Below are positions 1 through 6,408 of a DNA stretch of 8,094 nt, piece by piece. Under the pieces are notes generated by a model that saw only the letters and a list, made by a program, of their open reading frames with translations, was not told the origin of the DNA and ran no database searches. The position numbers and the translations under genes were made by a program. The stretch is from assembly GCA_007132255.1 (NCBI GenBank), contig SLOZ01000306.1, positions 1 through 8,094 of the forward strand, read 5' to 3'. The number at the start of each line of letters is the position of its first letter. The stretch's first letter is position 1. Origin of the DNA: Limnochordia bacterium (lineage in GTDB: Bacteria; Bacillota; Limnochordia; Darwinibacteriales; B1SED10-159).

Positions 1-22
1 ATTTGCCGTAAACTAAGAAAGT

Positions 23-949
23 GTGAATTCCAAAAAAGTCAGGTGGCCTCCTATATTGAAAAAACTACTGCAAGTTTTGTTGGTCTTACTTATCATTGCC
101 AGTGCCGCCGGTGTTGTGATGGTGGCTTGGCACAGTGGAACGATTATTGGCCAAATGGTAGATGTCCGTGTGGAGCCAACCATTTCCTGGCCCCTAGGGG
201 CAGCGGAGCGCGTCCAGGCTTTGGATGTCCCGACAGAAGGCGACATTGCTCTGCACGCGTGGCATCTCGAAGCCCCAGAACCGCAGGGACTCGTGATTCT
301 CCTGCACGGAATGCATGGTATGGCAGCATCGTCCATGGTACACTTCGGTCTACCTTTGCAGGAGCAGGGGTATGAAGTGTTTGCTCTGGACATGCGGGCC
401 CACGGGCGGAGCGGCGGTGACGAAATTGGCCTAGCGTACACGGAAGTGAACGATGTCGTCCACTTGCTCAACTGGCTGCAGACTGACTCGAACTACCGTG
501 AATTACCAATAACCCTGATTGGACACTCCATGGGCGGTGCCACCGCTATTAATACGGCTGCGGTGAGGCCCGACGTTGCCAAAGTTGTCAGTATCAGCGG
601 ATTTGCTTCTTTTGAAGAAACCTTTGTGGACGTTCTGCGGTCTGAGGCTGTCCCTGAGCCCATTGTTTATCTGTATCGCTTGGGTGTGCGGCTGCAGTTA
701 TGGCGCCGCTATGGTCTTAACCCTGTGGTTCAGGCACCGCTGCGCCAAGTTTCCGCCGTCACACAGCCTCTACTCCTGATCCATGGCGACGCTGACGAAC
801 AGATCGATGTCCGCCAGGCGCGCATGCTGCACAGTGAACAACCCGAAGCCGAACTTTGGTTGATACCCGACGGGCGCCACGACGTGATCCAGCAGGTGTT
901 TTTCGATGAACCATGGCGGCAGCAGCTCTTGGCGTTCTTAGCACGTTGA
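23..949 (+). CDS. Membrane-anchored alpha/beta hydrolase (serine hydrolase)
   Basis: This is a 308-residue protein with a short basic N-terminus followed by one hydrophobic segment (about residues 13-36). It is probably anchored in the membrane with the catalytic domain outside, or it carries an uncleaved signal. The alpha/beta hydrolase core is clear: an HGMHG oxyanion motif at 95-99, the nucleophile elbow GHSMGG at 167-172 (Ser169), an HGDADEQ strand with the likely acid Asp258, and GRHD with the likely catalytic His286. The family (S33-type peptidase/lysophospholipase-like) hydrolyses esters, amides or thioesters, and the substrate cannot be read from sequence. The start is GTG at 23 because it gives the complete basic-plus-hydrophobic N-terminus, but the SD (AAGAAAG) is poor and the window edge is close. 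It is followed on the same strand by the PHP gene after about 140 bases. Confidence 0.88.
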   Translation: MNSKKVRWPPILKKLLQVLLVLLIIASAAGVVMVAWHSGTIIGQMVDVRVEPTISWPLGAAERVQALDVPTEGDIALHAWHLEAPEPQGLVILLHGMHGMAASSMVHFGLPLQEQGYEVFALDMRAHGRSGGDEIGLAYTEVNDVVHLLNWLQTDSNYRELPITLIGHSMGGATAINTAAVRPDVAKVVSISGFASFEETFVDVLRSEAVPEPIVYLYRLGVRLQLWRRYGLNPVVQAPLRQVSAVTQPLLLIHGDADEQIDVRQARMLHSEQPEAELWLIPDGRHDVIQQVFFDEPWRQQLLAFLAR

Positions 950-1089
950 GGAAACGCCAAATGCAGGTCGGAGGATTGTCTTTTTTCGAGCGACCGTGAA
1001 ACACAGGCATGTCCATTTACCTTCCAATTGATGAGGCCCCGCCGATCAACTCTGGTGCTGCGGGCCTAACCAACGATGATCCTTAGGGA
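950..1089 (+). other. Intergenic spacer before PHP gene, with inverted repeat
   Basis: This spacer separates the hydrolase and the PHP gene. It holds an imperfect inverted repeat, AGGCCCCGC at 1034-1042 and GCGGGCCT at 1060-1067 (one bulged C). No U-tract follows, so it does not look like an intrinsic terminator. Two very short ORFs lie here: 961-999 (12 codons) and 1009-1086 (25 codons, ending inside the SD of the next gene). Neither is clearly coding. No convincing promoter was seen, so co-transcription with the upstream hydrolase is possible. Confidence 0.4.
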
Positions 1090-1090
1090 G
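1085..1090 (+). promoter_or_regulatory. Ribosome binding site that selects a TTG start for the PHP gene
   Basis: AGGGAG lies directly against the GTG at 1090, in fact overlapping its first base, which is too close for use. It is 8 bases upstream of the in-frame TTG at 1099. The spacing therefore favours TTG 1099 as the real start. Confidence 0.6.
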
Positions 1091-1098
1091 TGACTAAT

Positions 1099-1725
1099 TT
1101 GCTTATTGATATGCATGTCCATACCAACCGCCACAGTGGCTGCGGGCGCTCGACACCCGAGGCCATGGCTGCGGCAGCACTGCGTTCCGGACTGGACGCC
1201 ATTGTCCTAACCGAACATGACTACATCTGGCGGCGAGCCGAATGGGAGGAGCTGCAAAAGCGAACACCAAATCTGAAGATCTTTCGCGGCATTGAGGTCA
1301 CCAGTGATCTCCAAGAGCATTTTTTGGTGGTAGGAATCCTGAACCCCCAGCTGCTCTGGCCCTTTATGGATGAACGGGAGCTATTTGCGGCTGTGGAAGC
1401 AGAACAGGCAGCGATCATCCATGCCCATCCATTTCGCTATCGCGACAAACAGCAGCGACGGATTCTGCAGTTGCGACCGCATGCGGTAGAATACATGTCC
1501 AACAATGTGCGCCCTGACATGCAGCCCCGCATCAAACAATTAGCGGAGCATCACAAGTGCAGTCTCACAGCCTCGTCCGACGGCCACGTAACGGATACCG
1601 TCGGCATGTATGCCACCCGACTGCCTGGTTGGCCGCAGACAGAGCAGGAACTGGCACAGCTTCTGCGCAGCCGCAGTCAACAGTGGGAGTTGGTAGACGG
1701 ACGGCACCCAGCCGTTGGTCTATGA
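1099..1725 (+). CDS. PHP-domain metal-dependent phosphoesterase-like protein
   Basis: From TTG 1099 the product is 208 residues; the alternative GTG at 1090 would add three. The PHP (polymerase and histidinol phosphatase) signature is well preserved. In 208-residue numbering there is DMHVHT near the N-terminus (His6, His8), TEHD (Glu39, His40), GIEV with Glu66, IHAHPF with His108/His110, and SDGH near 161-163. These are the usual di- or trinuclear metal ligands of the family. Such stand-alone PHP proteins hydrolyse phosphoesters, for example histidinol phosphate or short nucleic acid ends as in TrpH/RNase AM. This one is shorter than TrpH (about 290 residues), and its substrate is unknown. 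It lies downstream of the membrane hydrolase, with a strong terminator 29 bases after its stop codon. Confidence 0.88.
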   Translation: MLIDMHVHTNRHSGCGRSTPEAMAAAALRSGLDAIVLTEHDYIWRRAEWEELQKRTPNLKIFRGIEVTSDLQEHFLVVGILNPQLLWPFMDERELFAAVEAEQAAIIHAHPFRYRDKQQRRILQLRPHAVEYMSNNVRPDMQPRIKQLAEHHKCSLTASSDGHVTDTVGMYATRLPGWPQTEQELAQLLRSRSQQWELVDGRHPAVGL

Positions 1726-1753
1726 CGCAGCTCGGTGGGCACTGGTAAGGAAG

Positions 1754-1800
1754 AAGCCTGGCGTTTGGATTCCATCCGGAAACCAAACTCCAGGCTTTTT
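1754..1800 (+). terminator. Strong intrinsic terminator, possibly bidirectional
   Basis: A long hairpin: AAGCCTGG (1754-1761) pairs with CCAGGCTT (1790-1797), GTTTGG (1763-1768) with CCAAAC (1783-1788), and TTCC (1770-1773) with GGAA (1778-1781). It is interrupted only by C/T and A/A mismatches, and a run of five T ends at 1800. It ends the plus-strand hydrolase/PHP unit. On the minus strand the same hairpin lies 19 bases after the fucI stop with a weaker pyrimidine tract, so it may serve both converging units. Confidence 0.88.
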
Positions 1801-1818
1801 GTTCATCCAAATCGTTCA

Positions 1819-3633
1819 TCACTTACCGTAGATGGGGCCTAACGTGCTGCAGGCTCTGTAATCGGCGCCTTCCGGATCGGAGGTGCCGAAAGCACTCCAC
1901 ATGCTCGGCCGGAAGATACGATCGGGACCGACGTTATGCATACACACCGGAATGCGCAGCATAGCCGCCAGTGTGATGAGATCGCCACCGATATGGCCAT
2001 AACTATACGAACCATGATTGGCGCCCCAGTTGGCCATGACCGAATAGACGTCGCTGAATGCTCCTGCGCCAGTCAGATTCGGTGCGAACCAGGTTGTAGG
2101 CCATGTGGGATCCGTCCGCTGGTCCAAGGCATCATGCACAGGACTGGGCAGTTCCACCGTGTAACCTTCAGCTAACTGCAGAACTGGTCCCAAGCCCTGC
2201 ACCAGATTCACTCTGAGCAGCGTAACTGGCATGCCGCCTTTTGTGGTGAAATCCGTGGAATATCCGCCACCTCGGAAGTAGCCCAAGTTGGAGGTACGCC
2301 ATGAAACGGCCTCTAAACAGCGCTCGACCTCCTCGGCTTCGATGTCCCAGAAAGGCTTCATGGCCGGAGCAGCATCAATTGACTGCCGACCAGTTCCATC
2401 TAGAGCAGCTGGCCCAGAGTTGATCAAATGGATCAAACCATTAGCAGCTGGACCATCGGGCGTATGCCCCGTAGCCTCAGCAATGGCCTCGGGACTCCAA
2501 TACGTCCGAACGTCGGCAAATACTTGAGCGGTATTGGTCAACAGATGGCCAAAGAGCATCGCCACGGCGTTAAGACTGTCGTTTTCGGTAGCCACGATAA
2601 AGGGTTGACGCACCCCGTTCCAGTCAAAGGATGTACTAAGGATAGCTTCCATGAAATCGCCATTTGGGAAATGGTCTGTCCACTGCCGTTGCCCCTGGAA
2701 ACCGGAGGCGATGGCATTATGACCCATGGCCTCCTCGGCGAAACCAAGGTCAGCCAATTTCGGATTGCCAATCATCAGGTCGCGACCAATCAAGGTCATC
2801 TTGACGACGAATTCCCAATCCTTATCCTTTTGCTCACGGGTGCGCTGGATGTCTTCCGGATTATTGTCCGGTCCTTCGGGGCAGTTTTCCTTCACCCACT
2901 GTAGAGCTTTCTCATATTCATCCTTGTCATAAATTTCTTCTTCCATGCGCCGGACGAACTCGGACATATCGACGTATTCGTTGCGCATACCCAAAAAGTT
3001 CTGGAAGAAGTCTTCGTTAACCATCGATCCGGCAATGCCCATGGACACAGAACCCATGGCCAAATACGCCTTACTGCGCATAGTGGCCACAGCCAGACCC
3101 GAGCGGACAAACTGTAGGATCTTGCCCCGAACATCGTCGGGAATGGTAGTGTCCGCGGCATCCTGCACATCGCGGCCGTAAATACCAAATGCCGGCAGAC
3201 CTTTCTGGTTGTGTGCAGCCAAAACAGCTGCCAGATACACGGCACCTGGCCGTTCGGTGCCATTGAAGCCCCAGACGGCCTTGGGGGTCAGCGGATCCAT
3301 ATCCATGGTCTCGGAACCATAACACCACGATGGCGTCACGGTCAGCGATACACCAACACCTTCGCGCCGGAACTTCTCTTCTGCCTGTGCGGCTTCATAA
3401 ATGCCGCCAATACAGGTATCGGCAATTACACACTCAACGGGGTGGCCGCTGGCATGACGCAAATTTTCACGGATCAGCTCCGCCGCTGCCTTGGCCATGT
3501 TCATTGTCTGTTCCTCCAACGACTCGCGGACACCGCGTCTCCGTCCATCAATGGTGGGTCGAATGCCTACCTTGGGCAGTCCTTGGGGATAACGATTCAC
3601 AAACTGGGTCGTGTCTTGGTTGTTCACACTCAT
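1819..3633 (-). CDS. fucI: L-fucose isomerase
   Basis: The 604-residue product aligns end to end by eye with E. coli FucI (591 residues), with a ~13-residue N-terminal extension. Hallmarks include GIRPTIDGRRRGVRESLEEQ near residue 23, CYGSETMDMDP (104-114), WGFNGTERPGAVYLA (121-135), GFQGQRQWTD (311-320) and WPTTWFAPNLTG (511-522). The Mn2+-binding catalytic residues are retained: Glu350 in ATENDSLN, Asp374 in FADVRTYW and His540 in WGANHG, matching E. coli Glu337, Asp361 and His528. FucI interconverts L-fucose and L-fuculose, and also D-arabinose and D-ribulose, as a cytoplasmic hexamer. The ATG at 3633 has an SD GGAGG ten bases upstream. The upstream same-strand neighbour is a pyruvate-type aldolase, 194 bases away. 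No fuculokinase or fuculose-phosphate aldolase is in the window. One change is DVQDAAD where E. coli has DVQDADD. Confidence 0.96.
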   Translation of the reverse strand: MSVNNQDTTQFVNRYPQGLPKVGIRPTIDGRRRGVRESLEEQTMNMAKAAAELIRENLRHASGHPVECVIADTCIGGIYEAAQAEEKFRREGVGVSLTVTPSWCYGSETMDMDPLTPKAVWGFNGTERPGAVYLAAVLAAHNQKGLPAFGIYGRDVQDAADTTIPDDVRGKILQFVRSGLAVATMRSKAYLAMGSVSMGIAGSMVNEDFFQNFLGMRNEYVDMSEFVRRMEEEIYDKDEYEKALQWVKENCPEGPDNNPEDIQRTREQKDKDWEFVVKMTLIGRDLMIGNPKLADLGFAEEAMGHNAIASGFQGQRQWTDHFPNGDFMEAILSTSFDWNGVRQPFIVATENDSLNAVAMLFGHLLTNTAQVFADVRTYWSPEAIAEATGHTPDGPAANGLIHLINSGPAALDGTGRQSIDAAPAMKPFWDIEAEEVERCLEAVSWRTSNLGYFRGGGYSTDFTTKGGMPVTLLRVNLVQGLGPVLQLAEGYTVELPSPVHDALDQRTDPTWPTTWFAPNLTGAGAFSDVYSVMANWGANHGSYSYGHIGGDLITLAAMLRIPVCMHNVGPDRIFRPSMWSAFGTSDPEGADYRACSTLGPIYGK

Positions 3634-3827
3634 GCTTGCTATTCCTCCATTTCACAGTGTTTCTATCGTCCTTGTACAGGTCTCCTGCAACGGCATGTCT
3701 CACCAATGTATTTCGCAAAGAGGTCTCACGCACGTACTGAGCCCTTCGTGACCGGCCCAAAGCATGGCCAGCAAGTTGTTCGGAGGCTTGTTCGTTGGGC
3801 CATCGTTTCTCCATTGGATCTGCCTAC
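3634..3827 (-). other. 194-base gap between aldolase gene and fucI, with fucI RBS
   Basis: The minus-strand SD GGAGG (3644-3648) is ten bases from the fucI ATG. A weak promoter-like pair is present, TTGCAG (3685-3690) and GATAGA (3662-3667) with 17-base spacing, but each hexamer matches consensus at only about half its positions. Two inverted arms, GGCCCAA (3754-3760) and TTGGGCC (3795-3801), flank 34 bases. No intrinsic terminator with a T-run was seen after the aldolase. An open frame crosses the gap (3548-3814) but has no SD and overlaps fucI, so I do not call it a gene. Confidence 0.35.
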
Positions 3828-4724
3828 CTAGGAAAGGTAGCCTAACTCGCGCAGCTCTGCCTCCATTGTCGATCGAGCTTCGGGGGAAAGCGGGCCGATC
3901 GGACGCCTAGCCTGACCCACGGGAAGGTCACGAAAAGCCAGCCCATCTTTATACACATTCAAAGGCAGACCGGAGTACATGGTAGCTACCAAGGTATCAA
4001 TACGTTTCTGGTGCGCTGCGCCTGCTTCTTGGTCCCCCGCCTGCATGGCATGCCAAAGATCCAGATACGATTCTGGGAACACCCCGGCGAAGGAGGACAC
4101 CATACCACGGGCGCCAAACTTCATGCCCTTGAACCCTAACCTATCCGCTCCGACCAATACCGTGAACTGATCGTTCTGCATTTGACACAGCTCTTCAAGG
4201 TAGCGCTCATCGCCGCCGCTGTCCTTAATGCCGGCAATTCGAGGATTCGCCAAAAGCTGCCGAATCGTACTGATGGGGATTGGGCGTCCGGTATGGCTTG
4301 GTATGTTGTAAAAATACACAGGAATACTGGATGTTGCCTCCACCACAGCTGCATAATGGTCCACTAGTTCCTGTTCCGAATAGGTATAGTAAAAGGGCGA
4401 AACCACCGATACTGCAGCGGCCCCATGATCCTCGGCATGGCGACTCAACCGAATTACCTCGGCCGTCGTCAATGCTCCGACATGGGCTAAAACAGGAACC
4501 GACCCGGCTAAGTGTTTCACCACAGCTTCGAGGAGTTCCTCACGTTCATCTGTTGTCAACATCACACCTTCGCCGGCGGTCCCGCCGGGAAACACACCGG
4601 TGATCCCTTTCTCCAAAAGAAAATCAAGGTAGACCTGCAATTGGTCCAAATCAAGACTCCCCTGCTCTGTTAGCGGCGTGACCATCGCTGGGATAATACC
4701 CTTCAACTCTGCCAAATCTAACAC
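3828..4724 (-). CDS. DapA/NanA-superfamily (class I pyruvate) aldolase, likely sugar-acid type
   Basis: This 298-residue TIM-barrel protein has the length and motifs of the dihydrodipicolinate synthase/N-acetylneuraminate lyase superfamily. It has the pyruvate-binding loop GGTAGEG (47-53), Tyr139 in YNIPSHTG, and the Schiff-base Lys167 in GIKDSGGD. The family condenses or cleaves pyruvate with an aldehyde through a Lys imine. True DapA has an Arg in the YNVPGRTG loop that binds the aspartate-semialdehyde carboxylate. Here the position reads Ser-His, so lysine biosynthesis is unlikely. A 2-keto-3-deoxy sugar acid aldolase or dehydratase fits better, given fucI downstream. The second Thr of the usual GTTGE loop is Ala50, which is unusual. 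The start is called at GTG 4724 with AAAGGAAGG just upstream, but TTG at 4715 (codon 4) is also possible because the SD lies very close to the GTG. Confidence 0.9.
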   Translation of the reverse strand: MLDLAELKGIIPAMVTPLTEQGSLDLDQLQVYLDFLLEKGITGVFPGGTAGEGVMLTTDEREELLEAVVKHLAGSVPVLAHVGALTTAEVIRLSRHAEDHGAAAVSVVSPFYYTYSEQELVDHYAAVVEATSSIPVYFYNIPSHTGRPIPISTIRQLLANPRIAGIKDSGGDERYLEELCQMQNDQFTVLVGADRLGFKGMKFGARGMVSSFAGVFPESYLDLWHAMQAGDQEAGAAHQKRIDTLVATMYSGLPLNVYKDGLAFRDLPVGQARRPIGPLSPEARSTMEAELRELGYLS

Positions 4725-4726
4725 AT

Positions 4727-4735
4727 CCTTCCTTT
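4727..4735 (-). promoter_or_regulatory. Shine-Dalgarno of the aldolase gene
   Basis: On the minus strand AAAGGAAGG precedes the aldolase. The GG at its 3' end is only two bases from GTG 4724, while its AAAGGA part is five bases away. From its 3' end to TTG 4715 the spacing is 11. An out-of-frame ATG overlaps the GTG (4726-4724) but opens only a two-codon frame. Confidence 0.55.
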
Positions 4736-4748
4736 AGCTTCTGTTTAC

Positions 4749-4759
4749 AAACCTGGTTT
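4749..4759 (-). promoter_or_regulatory. Palindrome upstream of the aldolase gene, candidate operator
   Basis: AAACCTGGTTT is a perfect inverted repeat around one central base. It lies about 25 bases upstream of the aldolase start, where a repressor site or leader element would be expected. On the minus strand it contains ACCAGGT, which also occurs in the palindrome at 7486-7497. The regulator is not identifiable from the window. Confidence 0.35.
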
Positions 4760-4861
4760 ATGACTTTGTTTGCCGAGTCGGGTACAAAATTCTGCTGCGA
4801 GATTCTGCTTACGACTGAAGCATTGTTGGTACTCCCGCAACGCGCTCCTTGCCAGAAGCAC

Positions 4862-4939
4862 TTAGAAAAGCATGGGGTCGTCTATCCACTCCATCTCAAG
4901 GTCTATCCCCTTCAATGCTGAGCAATCTGTACATACTGT
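4862..4939 (-). pseudogene. Decayed 3' tail of a second phosphotransferase gene
   Basis: The minus strand here is similar to the last ~75 bases of the phosphotransferase gene at 6409-7302 (roughly 70% identical by hand count over 71 bases, ending at the stop codon). Translated with one frame correction it reads about YRLLSIEGD, then LEMEWIDDPMLF and a TAA stop. The intact gene reads YRLLSIQGDVRLMEWMNHPTLF and TAA. One extra base near 4892-4900 breaks the frame, and no start or body of the gene remains. It begins about seven bases beyond the stop codon of the second hydrolase and ends about 140 bases before the aldolase gene. Similarity may continue a short way past the stop (about 4837-4861 against 6384-6408). 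Confidence 0.75.
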
Positions 4940-4945
4940 CTTGGT

Positions 4946-6031
4946 CTAACTAACCGTAATCGTCGTCTCGCCATTGACAGTTTGTGTAGCTGATTTGCCG
5001 TCTTGGGTAATGCTTACCTCCACAGCACCACTTAAAGGTGTAACCCTATAACTGTCTTTACGTGTATCATAAACCAACTCTGCGACATGCTCCTGTCCGT
5101 TACCCAGCCAAACAGAAAAACGTTTGGTTACCATGTATCCCTGCACAAATACGCTTCCAGATGCGGGCATTGTCCAAGCATCAATTTCGCCATTCAATAT
5201 CGTCGGTCCCCAATAATTTCTACTATTTCTCACAGGTGCATCTGCGTGAGGGCTATTATGCAGCCACCGAATACGATCAGTTTCATCGGTAATGCTGAGC
5301 ATATACCTAGGGTTCGATTCCAAGTCCATACCGTCAGCAATCGCCTGCGATTGAGAAACAGAGACAGAGCTATCATCTTGGTCATGAAATACCCACAATT
5401 TTCCCCCTTGAAGGTTTTTTCCAACTCCTAAGTGATGCGCTCTGCTCCTATATGCACCCGGATTGGTGTCTGGAGTAAAACCTATCCAATCGGTTAGCAC
5501 GGTCTGCCGAGACGGGTGAGTATACCACCATCCAATCTGTTCCTCATAACCATAGTCAGAAATCCCAAAGTGGGCAACATAGTTTTGAAAGGTATCAGGG
5601 AATTTGACCGCCAACCCCAACACATTACCGCCACCGCCTGAGTATCCACTGCAATGAATATTGTCTGGATCAACAACATCAGAGAAGTTTGCCTTGAGGA
5701 AGCGAACTAAGTCGTAGATATCATGTAGTTCTCTGCCGCTCACGTCTGGTGCGCCGCTGGCACCGTTTCTTCCCCGCATGCCTACCGAAACAGCAAATAG
5801 ACCATAGTGGGCCATATCTTCCATGATGCAACTGGTCATGGAGTTTGCGTTTTCGACAAAACCGTGTACTAGTACAACGACAGGCAGTTTTGGCGCATTA
5901 GTGTAATAAGCGTATTTGGCATGCAAATTACCAATTGGGTCTATGGTGCTTGGATAGCATATATCTCCTGTTTCATAGTTTGGCTCGTCATTGGTTTTTC
6001 CAGTTGCCGATCCCAAAGGCTCTGCTATCAT
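4946..6031 (-). CDS. Cytoplasmic alpha/beta hydrolase (prolyl-oligopeptidase/dienelactone-hydrolase-like)
   Basis: This 361-residue protein has no signal peptide. It shows an HGF oxyanion strand (VVVLVHGFVENANS, 52-64), the nucleophile elbow GYSGGGG (129-135, Ser131), and the strand KLWVFHDQDDSSV, where Asp220 (or Asp219) is the likely acid. The His is probably His258 or His262 in WLHNSPHADAP. The last ~90 residues are beta-rich (GSVFVQGYMVTKRFSVWLG onward) and look like a small accessory domain. The family covers esterases and peptidases, and no substrate can be assigned. ATG 6031 is the only usable start because a stop lies four codons upstream. The SD is weak (GGAG 13 bases away). Three sampled 60-base rows give about 43-50% G+C, below the 55-60% of its neighbours. 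Together with the gene-tail remnant just downstream, this suggests an acquired or rearranged gene. Confidence 0.82.
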   Translation of the reverse strand: MIAEPLGSATGKTNDEPNYETGDICYPSTIDPIGNLHAKYAYYTNAPKLPVVVLVHGFVENANSMTSCIMEDMAHYGLFAVSVGMRGRNGASGAPDVSGRELHDIYDLVRFLKANFSDVVDPDNIHCSGYSGGGGNVLGLAVKFPDTFQNYVAHFGISDYGYEEQIGWWYTHPSRQTVLTDWIGFTPDTNPGAYRSRAHHLGVGKNLQGGKLWVFHDQDDSSVSVSQSQAIADGMDLESNPRYMLSITDETDRIRWLHNSPHADAPVRNSRNYWGPTILNGEIDAWTMPASGSVFVQGYMVTKRFSVWLGNGQEHVAELVYDTRKDSYRVTPLSGAVEVSITQDGKSATQTVNGETTITVS

Positions 6032-6146
6032 CTTCGTCCGTCAACTCCGATTCTTAAAAGCTTAACAGATTCACCAAACGCCGCGAGATGCCCTGCCTTC
6101 AGGCATGGGGTCTATGACTTTTTGGGTCCCCATGGGCGTCAGGAGC
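6032..6146. other. Short spacer 5' of the second hydrolase
   Basis: This spacer lies between the 65-codon ORF and the second hydrolase. It holds the transposon-end-like hairpin (6086-6118) and an overlapping inverted repeat, CATGGGG (6104-6110) with CCCCATG (6128-6134). No convincing -35/-10 promoter for the hydrolase was found. Confidence 0.4.
6086..6118. mobile_element. IS200/IS605-end-like hairpin (possible orphan end)
   Basis: The plus strand reads ATGC-C-CTG, loop CCTT, CAG-GCAT, then GGGGTCTATGAC. This is a seven-pair stem with one bulged C, followed by a G-rich strand and a short tag. This arrangement resembles the subterminal hairpin at IS200/IS605 ends and at the 3' end of TnpB guide RNAs (such as ISDra2). 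No TnpA (HUH Tyr transposase) or TnpB gene is present in the window, so if real it is a solo or miniature remnant. The resemblance is by memory and shape only. Confidence 0.35.
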
Positions 6147-6344
6147 CTAATAGCCACTAGTTTTCACGGGCAAAAACCTACAAAGTAGTCGGGTAACCTG
6201 ACGTTTATCCATGCCAGCGGAAGCTACGGCAATACCAATCCATTTAGGCTCGTACACAAAACTTGCATTCGCCGCATTCAGCACAGCCTTCCTGCAAACT
6301 TTGTTATCAATACCGGAGGCGATTATGGCTGCAGACTTCGGCAC
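6147..6344 (-). CDS. Small hypothetical protein, 65 residues
   Basis: The start is GTG at 6344 with the SD AAGGTGA (6351-6357) six bases upstream, which is the best reason to take this ORF seriously. The product is basic and contains ASGIDNKVCRKAVLNAANAS and FVYEPKWIGIAVASAGMDK. It has no membrane segment and no motif I recognise. It sits 64 bases after the phosphotransferase stop codon on the same strand, and its stop lies just before the IS605-like hairpin. It could be a small real gene, the remnant of a larger one, or chance. G+C here (48% in one row) is lower than in the phosphotransferase. Confidence 0.35.
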   Translation of the reverse strand: MPKSAAIIASGIDNKVCRKAVLNAANASFVYEPKWIGIAVASAGMDKRQVTRLLCRFLPVKTSGY

Positions 6345-6408
6345 TATACTTCACCTTGGACAACAGCGCCCCTGAATCCCGGTCATGAACTCGCCATGCC
6401 ACGAACAT
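6345..6408 (-). other. Spacer after the phosphotransferase
   Basis: This spacer of 64 bases holds the SD of the 65-codon ORF. It also holds a stretch weakly similar to the sequence following the decayed gene tail near 4837-4861. No terminator was seen. Confidence 0.3.

Noticed and set aside
961..999. 12-codon ORF after the first hydrolase, with a GAGG nine bases upstream
   Set aside because: It is too short to support as coding and has no leader-peptide feature such as codon runs.
2428..2904. 158-codon plus-strand open frame inside fucI
   Set aside because: It is antisense to a fully conserved fucI coding region with intact catalytic residues, so it is a shadow frame.
3662..3690. TTGCAG/GATAGA promoter-like pair upstream of fucI
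   Set aside because: The spacing is right (17) but each hexamer matches consensus at only about half the positions. It is mentioned in the gap entry and not called as a promoter.
3754..3801. GGCCCAA/TTGGGCC arms as an RNA switch
   Set aside because: The arms are seven bases with a 34-base loop and no supporting inner structure or conserved riboswitch core, so chance is likely.
3548..3814. 88-codon minus-strand open frame crossing the aldolase-fucI gap and the fucI N-terminus
   Set aside because: It has no SD before its ATG, overlaps the well-supported fucI start and has no recognisable motif. The open frame is probably chance in a GC-rich stretch.
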